From contig NZ_FOOF01000010.1 of the NCBI RefSeq assembly GCF_900113115.1, positions 1 to 64,000 of the forward strand: a stretch of 64,000 nt of DNA. The letters are read 5' to 3'. Position 1 is the stretch's first letter. Each line of letters begins with the position of its first letter. The translations under genes and the position numbers were made by a program. The notes below the pieces were generated by a model. The model ran no database searches, was not told the origin of the DNA, and saw only the letters and a program-made list of their open reading frames with translations. Shown here in pieces: positions 19,461 to 28,044 of the stretch. The DNA is from Duganella sp. CF458 (GTDB lineage Bacteria; Pseudomonadota; Gammaproteobacteria; Burkholderiales; Burkholderiaceae_D).

Positions 19461-21659
19461 CTAGGTGGCCAAGGCGGCGACTTCCGCCGCGCTGAGGGCA
19501 CCATTATAGATGCGGAAGTCGTCGATTTTCCCGTTGAAGTAAGGGTCGGCCGAATACTGCGACCGTCCTATCCAGTTCTGGGTCGTGCTGCGCATGCGGA
19601 ACGGTGCATGGGTCATCTGGCTGTTGGTAGCGACCGCACTGCCGTTCACGTACAAGGTACCCGTGCTGCCCGATAAGGTCACGGCCACATGCACCCATTG
19701 CCCGGATGGCAGCGGGGCCGACGACAGGGACTGGTCGCCCCAGCCATTGGCAAGACTGATGGAGAAACGGAGACCAGCGCCAGCAGCCTGCGGCGTCAGG
19801 AACATGTAATGCGTGGTGCCGGAGCCGAAGTCGAAAATGCGCGCCCAGTTGCGGCCACCGTCCCAGAACACCCGGACCGCAATGGTGAAGTCGGCCACGC
19901 CATCCATCAGCTTCGCCGGCAACGCGACATAATCGTCCACCCCGTCGAGCAGGACGGCATTGCCCTGCTTCCCTGCCGTCCATTGCGCGCCATTCAACAG
20001 GCTTGCATGGCGCGCATTGCCGCTGGTATCCGATGCTGTCGTGCCCTGGGTTTCGCTGAACTGCAGTACCGTGTGGGGCGCGGTGCCGGTGACCACGCGC
20101 GCCTCGGCGGAGACTGAACTATTACCGGCCGCTGTCTGGGCAGTGACCGCATAGTAATAGGTATTCGGCGCCATGCCGCTATCGGTGTATGTCAGCAGGC
20201 CGCTGATCCCGCTGGCAACGGTGGAATACGGGCCGCCGGCGACAGTCGAGCGCAGGACGGTGTAGCTGGTGGCCGTTGCCGTTCCCCACCAGGAGAGCTC
20301 GACCTTGCCACCCACCAGGCGTGCGGTCAGGCCGCTCGGTGCCACACTTGCCGCCAGCGGATCGCGGCTGAATGCGAGGGTGCCTCCCCCCAGCTGGTCG
20401 CCGTTGCCGCCATCGCCTTCCGCCCGGACCTTGGCCGCCATCTGCGCGCAGAACGGCGCGGCCAGGCCGCGCCGGTTCACGTAGTGGTTATAGATCATTT
20501 CCCACCCCGGGCGAATGCTTGGCAGCCCTGCCGGGGAAATGCCCGTGCCAGTGCCCTGCTTGTTGATGTAGGTATCGAAGGGCATCGCGGTGTAATAGGG
20601 ATTGCCATTCGCGTCGCTCAGATTTGACTTGGCCACATACTCGGCGCCAGCCAGGAAGCGGTTGTTATCGTAGCCATAGAAATCATCGCCCTGGTTCCAT
20701 GCCATTTCGCAGAACACCCCGGCCAGTCCAATGCCGAGGGTGCAGTGGCCCTGGTCACGCGAGCTCTCCTGCCATTGGCCAAGGTAACCGGAATGGACGA
20801 AAGGCACGGCCTGGCTCGACGAGCCATTGCCGCGGCCAGTCCGGTAATAGGAGACCGCCTCGTTATACAGGTCTTCGCGGTCGCACAGTACGCCGATGGC
20901 GAGGACGGCCGCCAGGTTGCACTGGTCCCAGTTAGCCCAATAGTTGGTGATATCGGCACCATTATGCTGTTCCAGGAACTGGTGGCTCAGGGGATAGAAC
21001 ACATTCAGCATCATCGACTGGAAGCGCTGCAGGTCGGCGGCGGCCCAGCCCGCATAGCTGCGCATGATTTCCGCGGCGTTGGCGAACTGGAAGCCGTAAA
21101 TCCCGGCAGCCAGGAACCGGTCGGCGTTGCCGGTAATCGATGTCAACGTGGACGACCATGCGTTCAGGAATTCGACGGCCTTGTTGGCGTAGGCTGAGTC
21201 GCCGGAAACCTTCCAGCGCAGCGCCAACTGGTAGGCACGCGCCACGTCGATATAGAGCTGGGCAAAATTGCTGTCGGCGCCGCCGCGGATCACGGTCTGC
21301 AAGGGGCGCGGGCTGTTGTTCAGGTGCGAGCGGCCGGTGCCAAGCAAGGCATTCCACCCGTCCGTCCATGGCTGCGCGCCAGCGGCCACCTTGCTGCGCA
21401 TGCGGGCAAAATCTTCTTCGGTATGCAGCAGGCCAGGATGTTTGAAGCGACGGCCCTGCGCGTTTTGCGGCGGCTGCGGCGCTTGAGTGGGCGGCGCCGG
21501 TTGTGCAGCTTGCTGGCTGGCGGATCCTGTTGCATCTGCTGCGCGCTGTCCTCCGCCACCGCAGCCGCCGAGCGCCAATGGGCCGAGCGTTGCCAAGCCG
21601 AGCGAGCCGGCGCAAAAGGTCCTGCGGGGAAGGGAAAAAGCTTGGTCTTGCTTGGACAT
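19461..21659 (-). CDS. Secreted alginate-lyase-like lipoprotein with FN3 and LamG-like domains
   Basis: 732 residues. The N-terminus has a twin-arginine motif (LPRRTFCAG), a hydrophobic stretch and a lipobox-like LGGC, followed by a Gly/Pro/Gln linker to about residue 70. Next comes an alpha/alpha-barrel resembling alginate lyase (about 75-400, with NYWANWDQCN). A fibronectin type III domain follows (about 430-520) and a LamG/concanavalin-like carbohydrate-binding domain (about 530-730). It probably degrades a uronic-acid polysaccharide at the cell surface. Substrate and anchoring are inferred. No other polysaccharide genes lie nearby. Confidence 0.75.
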   Translation of the reverse strand: MSKQDQAFSLPRRTFCAGSLGLATLGPLALGGCGGGGQRAADATGSASQQAAQPAPPTQAPQPPQNAQGRRFKHPGLLHTEEDFARMRSKVAAGAQPWTDGWNALLGTGRSHLNNSPRPLQTVIRGGADSNFAQLYIDVARAYQLALRWKVSGDSAYANKAVEFLNAWSSTLTSITGNADRFLAAGIYGFQFANAAEIMRSYAGWAAADLQRFQSMMLNVFYPLSHQFLEQHNGADITNYWANWDQCNLAAVLAIGVLCDREDLYNEAVSYYRTGRGNGSSSQAVPFVHSGYLGQWQESSRDQGHCTLGIGLAGVFCEMAWNQGDDFYGYDNNRFLAGAEYVAKSNLSDANGNPYYTAMPFDTYINKQGTGTGISPAGLPSIRPGWEMIYNHYVNRRGLAAPFCAQMAAKVRAEGDGGNGDQLGGGTLAFSRDPLAASVAPSGLTARLVGGKVELSWWGTATATSYTVLRSTVAGGPYSTVASGISGLLTYTDSGMAPNTYYYAVTAQTAAGNSSVSAEARVVTGTAPHTVLQFSETQGTTASDTSGNARHASLLNGAQWTAGKQGNAVLLDGVDDYVALPAKLMDGVADFTIAVRVFWDGGRNWARIFDFGSGTTHYMFLTPQAAGAGLRFSISLANGWGDQSLSSAPLPSGQWVHVAVTLSGSTGTLYVNGSAVATNSQMTHAPFRMRSTTQNWIGRSQYSADPYFNGKIDDFRIYNGALSAAEVAALAT

Positions 21660-21791
21660 GGTTACCTTTCGAACGACGCGCGGGCAAGACGCCGCGCGGC
21701 TTCGATGGTAACTTACCTCAAGGAAACATTTCTATGCGTACATTGATGAAATTTTGCCCGCCAAATGGCATGACGCGGGGTATTTTGGTAA

Positions 21792-22004
21792 TCAGTTACC
21801 CGCCAGTGCGTCCGCCACCTTGTCCATTTGGGACGCCTTGGCAATGGCATTGGCAGGCTGCTTACCACTCTTCTGTAATTCCTTGGCCTGCACCGGCGGC
21901 GGCACCGCCAAACTTGAGGCCACGCGTACGGTATCCATGGCATACATGGATATCCCAAGTCCCACAGTTCCGATCAATAACCAGCGTACCCACGAGGACA
22001 ACAC
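21792..22004 (-). CDS. Small single-span membrane protein, unknown
   Basis: 70 residues. Residues 6-26 form one hydrophobic helix (VRWLLIGTVGLGISMYAMDT), followed by a polar Ala/Lys-rich tail. No family is recognised. It lies alone between the alginate-lyase gene and a hairpin. Codon use is compatible with a real gene, but the support is thin. Confidence 0.5.
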   Translation of the reverse strand: MLSSWVRWLLIGTVGLGISMYAMDTVRVASSLAVPPPVQAKELQKSGKQPANAIAKASQMDKVADALAGN

Positions 22005-22179
22005 GATAATCTCCCGGCCAAAGTTATCTACTAATCAGTTTAGTGTGGAAATTTGCCGGGATTCTATTCTTTTGTCACATGTGCCAGAATTTTTATTGCT
22101 GAGGTTGCTGAAACGCCAGGTGCAGAACCAGGCTGCCAATTACGGCCAAGGCCAAGGCAGCTGATTATTGCCCACTGCA

Positions 22180-22208
22180 CCCCGAAAGCTGCAGGCCAGC
22201 TTTCGGGG
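22180..22208 (-). terminator. Hairpin downstream of the VOC gene
   Basis: CCCCGAAAGCT, a 7-base loop and AGCTTTCGGGG form a perfect 11-bp stem 21 bases past the VOC gene stop. There is no T run, so termination is likely but not typical. The rest of 22005-22228 shows nothing else. Confidence 0.55.
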
Positions 22209-22228
22209 CCGGGGCCCAGCGAAGTCTT

Positions 22229-22633
22229 TTACTGTTGTGGCTGCTCCGCCATGAAGATCAGTTCCCAGATATGGCCGTCCAAGTCTTCGAACCCGTGGGC
22301 GTACATGAAGCCATAGTCCTTCGGCTCGCGCGGCGTCTTGCCGCCGGCAGCCACCGCTTTCCGTACCAGTTCATCCACCTCTTCACGGCTTTCGCAGGAC
22401 AGGCAGACCAGCACTTCGGTCGCCTCTTTTGCACTGGCGATCGGCTTCGTGGTGAACGTGCGGAAGAAGTCCTCGACCAGCAGCATCGCATAGATGCTGC
22501 CATCGTGGATCACCATGCTCGCTGCGTTTTCATCGGTGAACTGCGGATTGAAGGTGTAGCCCAATGCGGCGAAGAACGCCTTGGATTTTTCCAGGTTCTT
22601 GACTGGCAGGTTGACGAAGATTTGCTTGTTCAT
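22229..22633 (-). CDS. VOC family protein (lactoylglutathione-lyase-like)
   Basis: 134 residues. The opening MNKQIFVNLPVKNLEKSKAF and the closing DLDGHIWELIFM are typical of the PhnB/glyoxalase-like VOC subgroup. A central SMVIHDG strand and FEDLDGH carry candidate metal ligands. No substrate can be given. It stands alone, with a hairpin after it. Confidence 0.8.
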   Translation of the reverse strand: MNKQIFVNLPVKNLEKSKAFFAALGYTFNPQFTDENAASMVIHDGSIYAMLLVEDFFRTFTTKPIASAKEATEVLVCLSCESREEVDELVRKAVAAGGKTPREPKDYGFMYAHGFEDLDGHIWELIFMAEQPQQ

Positions 22634-22784
22634 GCTGGCCTCTCTAAAAAGGGATTAACAGGGTGGTTTGTAATCCTACGACGCGCCAGCTTTCCAGAAA
22701 TCGACACCAAAGGCAAAAGAATTCAGTCTTTCTTTAAGAGGCCGGCGGGCGGCCAACATCGACTGCGCCCGCCGCCCCTTTTCA

Positions 22785-24899
22785 TCAATGGCAGGCCGGG
22801 CAAGGCATCGCCAACGCGAACGCCGCATGGTCGCCCTGGTCATAGCTATCCAGCTCGCCGTAGCCATTGGTCGCCGTCGCACTCACATACAGCAGTTCGG
22901 AGAACGCTGCATTCGGACACGTCTCCAGCAGGCTGGAAACGACCACCGGCTTCGCATACTGGAAAGCACCCGCCGGCACGAAGCCGTTGCTGCCCATATC
23001 GCCGACCGTACCGCTGGTGCTGGCCACAAACAGGTCCGGGCCTGCACCACGCGCTGTCCTGAACGAATAGGTGGCGAAGTTGTTCGGATGGCGCGCCGTG
23101 AACGAGAGCAGCGCGGTGTCACCCGGATCGCTGTAATTGTGGAAGCCGCACAGCGGGTCAGGCGAGACACTGCCGCCGACAGGATGCACCTCCGCCTGGC
23201 AGCGGTTGTTGTCCACCCTGACCACCATCCGGAATCCCATCGTGTCACCGCCTGGCGACAGGATGCGGTTATAGGCAGGTGCCTGCAATGTGGGCACCGT
23301 GCCGGTGGCGAACGGCGCGTCGGCAGCGGTGATGCGCAGGTCGATGCCTTTTGCAGTCCAATTCACCAGTGCCCCAGCCGCATCGAACAGTTCCAGCCGC
23401 ATTTCGTAGCGGCCCGCGGCCATGTCGTCGGACACCGGAATGCCGCTCGGCGTCCCGGCCAGGCCATCCGTCTGGAAGTATGCCGTCGCCAGGTCGACAT
23501 GCTCGTTCAGGACAATCCATTCATCGCCCGATGGCGACACCGGAGGACGGATGCGGAACAGGTTGGACAACGGTGCAGGACTTGGCCCGGTGGTCGGCAT
23601 CGGCCCCATCAGGTCCGACGAATAGCTGGTGCCTGTCTTATAGTGGCGATACACATCGGCCGCCATGGCTTTCGGCGCGGCCAGCAGCGGCTCCGAACCC
23701 GGGGCGATCATGCCGGACACGCCGTCCGGTCCACTCAGGCGGCGATACGACCAGCGGTAGTACGGCACACCTTTCGTGGAAATGAGTTCGGTGCGGCTGA
23801 AATCGACGCGCGGCTCCAGGGTACCGCCGAATGGCCTGCCGTCGTTGGTCAAGCCTTCCACACCAGCGCTCTGGATCTCGCGCACTGCAACGCCGTTACC
23901 GATCGACAGCACGACAACCTGGCATCCCGGCAGATCCGGTTCCTCATCGCAGCCCGGCACGCGCGGATCGGTGATGCGAATCGTGACCTCGCTGCCACAC
24001 TGGTAGTTCCAGTAGGTATGGCAGTACTTGGACGGATGGTAAATCACCTCGAATCCGTTGCCGAAGTCATACTCGACCCAGAAATACAGGTCGGGATGGT
24101 CGCCGCCGCAACGATAGAACAACGTGGTCTCGAAATTGCCGAATTCGTCGGTCATGACCACGGCCATCTCGTCGCAGCGGAACAGCCACCACCAGTGTGG
24201 CCAGTGGCAGAACCAAGGCACCAGCAATTTCCAGTTCTCGGCCAGCGCATTGCGCAGCAGCTCGGCCGAACCGCTGCGCAGGTGGCGGGACAGGTCGAAA
24301 GACATGTCGATCGCGGCGGGCGGATCGGGTTGCGGATCGAAGCGCAATGCCACGCGGCGCGGGCCGGGACCAGGAAGCGGGATCGGAGGTCGTTCCAGTA
24401 CTTTGATCAGGTCATCGCGCAGGCGGAAGATGTCAGGATCCGGCAGCTTCAGGATCCACAGCGGAATCCGGTCGACTTCACAGATGTGGACGCGCGCATT
24501 GCAGACCGCCCGGTTGTCGGATTGACGCACGACCTTCCCATGCACCCAGCAGAAGCAGAACGGCCACCAGTCGATAATGGCGCCCGGGATCTCGATGCGC
24601 GTGAAATCGCGTTCACGCTGCAGTACCGGTTCGTACGCGCCCATACGCTTCAGCCGATCGGCGCTGGGCTTGGCCGCGTCGATGCGTTCGTTCACGGGCG
24701 CGATGAGCACCCGGGAAGCGCCCATGCCCCGCGGCGGCATGGGCAGCTCGACCTTGCCGTCGCGGATGTCGATGCGCTGCATCTCCTGTCCGCGCTTGTC
24801 GTACACATAGGCCGCGAGCGGCAGTTTGAATTCCGGACGTTCGCCAGTTGAAACCTGGATGGCGAGCGGTTTCGCTGAAACTTGGGATTGCTTGCTCAT
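22785..24899 (-). CDS. Large Cys- and Trp-rich protein of unknown function
   Basis: 704 residues with no signal peptide or membrane helix and no family I recognise. The N-terminal 120 residues are beta-rich. Residues about 120-160 (WVHGKVVRQSDNRAVCNARV) look like a transthyretin/carboxypeptidase-regulatory-like strand set. Around 235-255 comes a very aromatic segment (WFCHWPHWWWLFRCDE), then further beta-rich parts with paired Cys (GCDEEPDLPGC). The C-terminal third resembles an Ig-like or jelly-roll region and ends in CPACH. Many Cys in a protein without an export signal is unusual. It is flanked by unrelated metabolic genes and appears monocistronic. Confidence 0.7.
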   Translation of the reverse strand: MSKQSQVSAKPLAIQVSTGERPEFKLPLAAYVYDKRGQEMQRIDIRDGKVELPMPPRGMGASRVLIAPVNERIDAAKPSADRLKRMGAYEPVLQRERDFTRIEIPGAIIDWWPFCFCWVHGKVVRQSDNRAVCNARVHICEVDRIPLWILKLPDPDIFRLRDDLIKVLERPPIPLPGPGPRRVALRFDPQPDPPAAIDMSFDLSRHLRSGSAELLRNALAENWKLLVPWFCHWPHWWWLFRCDEMAVVMTDEFGNFETTLFYRCGGDHPDLYFWVEYDFGNGFEVIYHPSKYCHTYWNYQCGSEVTIRITDPRVPGCDEEPDLPGCQVVVLSIGNGVAVREIQSAGVEGLTNDGRPFGGTLEPRVDFSRTELISTKGVPYYRWSYRRLSGPDGVSGMIAPGSEPLLAAPKAMAADVYRHYKTGTSYSSDLMGPMPTTGPSPAPLSNLFRIRPPVSPSGDEWIVLNEHVDLATAYFQTDGLAGTPSGIPVSDDMAAGRYEMRLELFDAAGALVNWTAKGIDLRITAADAPFATGTVPTLQAPAYNRILSPGGDTMGFRMVVRVDNNRCQAEVHPVGGSVSPDPLCGFHNYSDPGDTALLSFTARHPNNFATYSFRTARGAGPDLFVASTSGTVGDMGSNGFVPAGAFQYAKPVVVSSLLETCPNAAFSELLYVSATATNGYGELDSYDQGDHAAFALAMPCPACH

Positions 24900-25032
24900 G
24901 GTGTTCCTCGCTCAAGTGATCTGCAGCACAGCAAGGCGGCGCTGCATGCAATGCACTTTAGGGAAGCGAGGACAAGCACGAATTGGTACTGGCACCCAGT
25001 TTGCCGGGTGCGCAGCACCTATTTTCTTTGCG

Positions 25033-25608
25033 TCAGCTACACAGGTAATCAAGCTTTACGCGCCCGCCCGGCAGTTGTTTGACCCCATTCGCGCGCAGCC
25101 AATGACGTTCAGGCAGCGGTTCAAACAGTGGCTTGCCGGCTCCAAGCAGTACCGGATGAACCACCAGTTGGAGCTCATCCAGTAAACCCGCTTTCAGCAA
25201 ACTGGAGACCAACGAGGCGCCGCCCACTGCGTGGATGGCCTTTCCCTCCGACCGCTTCAATTCGCGCACCTGGCTGAGGTCATGCAGGATGGTAGTGTGG
25301 GCCCATCCAACCTCGTCCAGGCTGTTTGACAGTACGTAATGCGGTGTTCGCGCGGCGAAATCTGCGTACTCTATTTCTTCCGGAGCGGGCCGGCGTCCGG
25401 TGTTCTCAAGCACGGCTACCGGGTTGGCGAGAATGGCCGTCCAATACCCCTCATACGCCGGGTACATGCGGGCACCGAGCAGGCAGGCATCGATACGCGG
25501 CGCCAGGTCAAAGCAGTCGCCCCAGCTTTCAACCCAATCAAGTTCTACATCCTCGCCCTCGATGAAGCCATCAAGAGAGACTTGCAAGGCAGCGATAATC
25601 TTCCTCAT
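25033..25608 (-). CDS. Dihydrofolate-reductase-fold protein (RibD C-terminal domain family)
   Basis: 191 residues of the RibD_C/DHFR-like fold. MRKIIAALQVSLDGFIEG opens the domain, GGASLVSSLLKAGLLDEL is the nucleotide-binding helix region and the C-terminus carries HPVLLGAGKPLFE. Stand-alone members are probably NADPH-dependent reductases of unknown substrate. The ATG at 25608 has GGAGG upstream. The in-frame extension to 25686 is not supported. Confidence 0.85.
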   Translation of the reverse strand: MRKIIAALQVSLDGFIEGEDVELDWVESWGDCFDLAPRIDACLLGARMYPAYEGYWTAILANPVAVLENTGRRPAPEEIEYADFAARTPHYVLSNSLDEVGWAHTTILHDLSQVRELKRSEGKAIHAVGGASLVSSLLKAGLLDELQLVVHPVLLGAGKPLFEPLPERHWLRANGVKQLPGGRVKLDYLCS

Positions 25609-25808
25609 TTTGTCCTCCGTACGGTTTGAGCGCGCCTGAAGTGCACACCTATTCGCACGACGGATCAGCGTCATGAAATTCGACAAATCGCGAGTTCGTT
25701 ACCGATTAATGACGAAGAATTGGCGTAGGCAGTCTTGCTGTGCCTGCGGGAAATGGGTGTGCGCATCTTCAAATACGGGGCTTGGCCCGGGAGCGGGCTG
25801 CCGTAGAT

Positions 25809-26138
25809 CTAATTGCCCGAAATCCAGCGACTGAACGGCTCGGCACTCACACCTTGTGGAACGTACCATTTCTTGCGAGTGGGATCCCATTTCGCGCCCA
25901 GTCTCTTGGCCTCATCCTTCTCGGCGTAGGGCACGTTCAGAACTGTGAACTGGGGCTTTTTGGAGGTGGTTGAAGTAGAAGGCGATGTCGCCGCTGCTTC
26001 ACTGGAATGCAAGGACCAATGCAAGGGTGCCTCGCATGGGACTTCTGTCCCGTCCTTACATACTTCGACCCACCGATCACCATCTTGGCTATTAATCTTA
26101 AGTATGTATGGTGGATCAAAAGGCACTGAGTCGTACAT
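25809..26138 (-). CDS. DUF5710-domain protein
   Basis: 109 residues. The C-terminal half (about 63-106) contains LNVPYAEKDEAKRLGAKWD and KKWYVP, the hallmark of DUF5710. This small module is often attached to plasmid or phage-associated primase-like and antirestriction proteins. The N-terminal half is unassigned. The function is unknown. It lies just downstream of tRNA-Pro. No integrase or direct repeat was found to make this a genomic island. Confidence 0.7.
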   Translation of the reverse strand: MYDSVPFDPPYILKINSQDGDRWVEVCKDGTEVPCEAPLHWSLHSSEAAATSPSTSTTSKKPQFTVLNVPYAEKDEAKRLGAKWDPTRKKWYVPQGVSAEPFSRWISGN

Positions 26139-26235
26139 ATCTCTGCAGTTAAATGGTGGACAACAAATTGTAGCACCTGCTCATAAGGTCCCTTCGCAGT
26201 TGTTTCGGGCGAAAGCAAAGTACGGCACAGACGCG

Positions 26236-26277
26236 TAAAAACAAAAAAGGGCTACAGTCCAAAAACTGTAACCCTTT
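26236..26277 (-). terminator. Terminator of tRNA-Pro
   Basis: Reading the minus strand, AAAGGGTTACAGT pairs with ACTGTAGCCCTTT across a short loop (one mismatch) and is followed by TTTGTTTTT. It starts 9 bases past the tRNA 3' end. Confidence 0.85.
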
Positions 26278-26285
26278 GATTTGAT

Positions 26286-26362
26286 TGGTCGGGGCGAGAA
26301 GATTCGAACTTCCGACCCCTTGCACCCCATGCAAGTACGCTACCAGGCTGCGCTACGCCCCG
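26286..26362 (-). tRNA. tRNA-Pro (anticodon GGG)
   Basis: 77 bases including an encoded CCA. The acceptor stem is CGGGGCG / CGCCCCG with discriminator A. The D-arm GCGCAGCCTGGTAGCGC and T-arm GGTTCGAATCC-like segment (here AGTTCGAATCT) are present. The anticodon stem CTTGC/GCAAG encloses the loop ATGGGGT, giving anticodon GGG. It reads proline CCC and CCU codons. Confidence 0.97.
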
Positions 26363-26375
26363 ACTCGAGTTTCAG

Positions 26376-26406
26376 ATTATATCAGAGCAATTTGTGGTTT
26401 TGTCAA
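26376..26406 (-). promoter_or_regulatory. Sigma-70 promoter of tRNA-Pro
   Basis: On the minus strand TTGACA and TATAAT are both perfect, separated by 19 bases, slightly longer than the optimum. The -10 box ends 13 bases upstream of the tRNA. Confidence 0.7.
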
Positions 26407-26426
26407 AGTTACCTCAAACTATACGA

Positions 26427-27266
26427 ATGACGATCGAGCCACACCTGGCCGCACGTGCGGCCGAACTCATTGCGCAAGCCGATGGACTGGTGATTGCTGC
26501 CGGTGCCGGCATGGGCGTCGACTCGGGCTTGCCGGACTTCCGCGGCAATGAGGGATTCTGGAAAGCTTACCCTGCCTTGGCCCCCGCGCGCATGGAATTC
26601 ACCAGCGTGGCGTCGCCGCGCACTTTCCAAGAAGACCCGGCCCTCGCCTGGGGTTTCTATGGCCACCGCCTGAAGCTATATCGCGAGACCGTGCCGCACG
26701 AAGGATTTGCGCTTCTGAAGGCATGGGGCGAAGCTATGGAACATGCCAGTTTCGTCTTCACCAGCAATGTGGACGGCCAGTTCCAGAAGGCGGGTTTCGA
26801 TTCGCGCGCTATTTATGAATGCCACGGTTCGATCCATCATCTGCAATGCCTGGAGCCATGTTGCGGCAATATCTGGCCTGCGGACGATTTCGTGCCGGAC
26901 GTGGACGGCGACGCGTGCCGCCTTCGCAATCAGCCGCCGCGCTGCCCCGATTGCGGCGGGTTGGCGCGGCCGAATATCCTGATGTTTGGCGATTGGGGCT
27001 GGATCGAGCGCCGCAGCGAGATGCAGGCGGGGCGGCTGGAGGGTTGGCTGGCGAACGTGCGGCGGCCGCTGGTGATTGAGCTAGGCGCGGGGACGGCGAT
27101 TCCTTCGGTGCGGCAGTTCGGGCAAAACGTGGTGCTGCGGGGCGGGCGGATGGTGCGCATTAATCCACGCGAATATGCGGTTGGTGGTGCAGAGGACGTG
27201 GGGATCGCCGCAGGTGCGCTGGAGGGATTGCTTGCGATTTCTGCGGCGCTGGGTCAAAACCGGTAA
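26427..27266 (+). CDS. Sir2-family NAD-dependent protein deacylase
   Basis: 279 residues with the sirtuin core. [15 protein letters not shown] (26-40) binds NAD, SNVDGQF replaces the usual QNID, and the catalytic His133 lies in ECHGS. Zinc ligands are Cys141/Cys145-146 and Cys173/Cys176 (CPDCGG). The position usually occupied by Ser in GAGxS is Gly here, and the Gln in the QN(I/V)D motif is Ser, so activity may differ from standard class III sirtuins. The ATG at 26427 was chosen over a GTG at 26394. It is divergent from tRNA-Pro. Confidence 0.85.
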   Translation: MTIEPHLAARAAELIAQADGLVIAAGAGMGVDSGLPDFRGNEGFWKAYPALAPARMEFTSVASPRTFQEDPALAWGFYGHRLKLYRETVPHEGFALLKAWGEAMEHASFVFTSNVDGQFQKAGFDSRAIYECHGSIHHLQCLEPCCGNIWPADDFVPDVDGDACRLRNQPPRCPDCGGLARPNILMFGDWGWIERRSEMQAGRLEGWLANVRRPLVIELGAGTAIPSVRQFGQNVVLRGGRMVRINPREYAVGGAEDVGIAAGALEGLLAISAALGQNR

Positions 27267-27282
27267 ACCTGGCTCAGACCGG

Positions 27283-27314
27283 CAGGCTCAGACCCAAAGG
27301 GTCCGACCCGCCTG
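27283..27314. repeat. Degenerate CAGACCC/GGGTCCGACC palindrome between convergent genes
   Basis: CAGGC...GACCC-AAA-GGGTC...GCCTG forms an imperfect hairpin. It lies between the stops of the sirtuin gene (27266) and the FAH gene (27326, opposite strand). It is related in sequence to the perfect repeat at 14889-14915 and may act as a bidirectional terminator. Confidence 0.6.
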
Positions 27315-27325
27315 GATTCTTCGGT

Positions 27326-28033
27326 TTATACGAACGTGACCGACAAGCTGGATAGGCCTTCGACGCTGGCGATTAGCGTCTGGCCGCGCGTGACGGCGCC
27401 GACGCCCTCCGGCGTGCCGGTGAAAACCAGGTCGCCGGGTTCGAGGCGGAACAGCGTGGAGAGGTTGGCAATAGTCTCGGCTACCGACCAGATCATGTGG
27501 TCGGTGCTGCTGGACTGCTTGACCTTGCCATCCAGCGCCACGGCAATGGCAGCACTGTCAATGCCTGGCGCGTCGGCTGCACGGAGCAATTCGCCTACCG
27601 GCGCGGAATAGTCGAAGGCCTTGCCGATTTCCCACGGCCGCCCGGCATCCTTCATCTTGCCCTGCAGGTCGCGGCGCGTCATGTCCAGGCCCACGGCGTA
27701 GCCGAAGACGTGCTTCGGGGCGTCAGCCACGGGAATATTGCTGCCGCCGGCACCGATTGCCACCACCAGTTCGCACTCGTAGTGGTAATTGCTGGTCTGG
27801 GGCGGGTACGGCAGTTCAGCCACGGCGCCTGGCGCCACCGGCACCACGGCTGCCGCATCGCCCGGTTTGCAAAAGAAAAATGGCGGTTCGCGATCCGGGT
27901 CCGAACCCATTTCGCGCGCGTGCCCGGCGTAATTGCGGCCTACGCAATAGACGCGGCGCACCGGGAAGCGTTCGTCCGCTCCAGCGATGTGGAGTGCCGC
28001 AATCTGGTGTGGTGGGAAAATGTAATTGGCCAT
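27326..28033 (-). CDS. Fumarylacetoacetate hydrolase family protein
   Basis: 235 residues, single FAH domain. RVYCVGRNYAGHAREMG opens the fold. The metal-binding acidic residues lie in YECELVVAIG and the following GYAVGLDMTRRD. FTGTPEGVG closes the active site. Such proteins act as acylpyruvases, oxaloacetate decarboxylases or hydratases in aromatic catabolism, and the substrate is not readable. The ATG at 28033 has GAGGA upstream. The extended frame to 28249 overlaps the TetR gene. It lies 11 bases after the TetR stop, so the two form an operon. Confidence 0.85.
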   Translation of the reverse strand: MANYIFPPHQIAALHIAGADERFPVRRVYCVGRNYAGHAREMGSDPDREPPFFFCKPGDAAAVVPVAPGAVAELPYPPQTSNYHYECELVVAIGAGGSNIPVADAPKHVFGYAVGLDMTRRDLQGKMKDAGRPWEIGKAFDYSAPVGELLRAADAPGIDSAAIAVALDGKVKQSSSTDHMIWSVAETIANLSTLFRLEPGDLVFTGTPEGVGAVTRGQTLIASVEGLSSLSVTFV

Positions 28034-28044
28034 GCGTTTGATCC

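Noticed and set aside
21713..21958. 81-codon minus-strand frame overlapping the small membrane protein gene
   Set aside because: Rich in Arg/Pro without a hydrophobic segment. The frame at 21792-22004 has a plausible membrane helix and better composition.
26139..26362. tRNA-Pro as an integration site for an island with the DUF5710 gene
   Set aside because: No integrase gene, no second copy of the tRNA 3' end in the window and no clear composition change.
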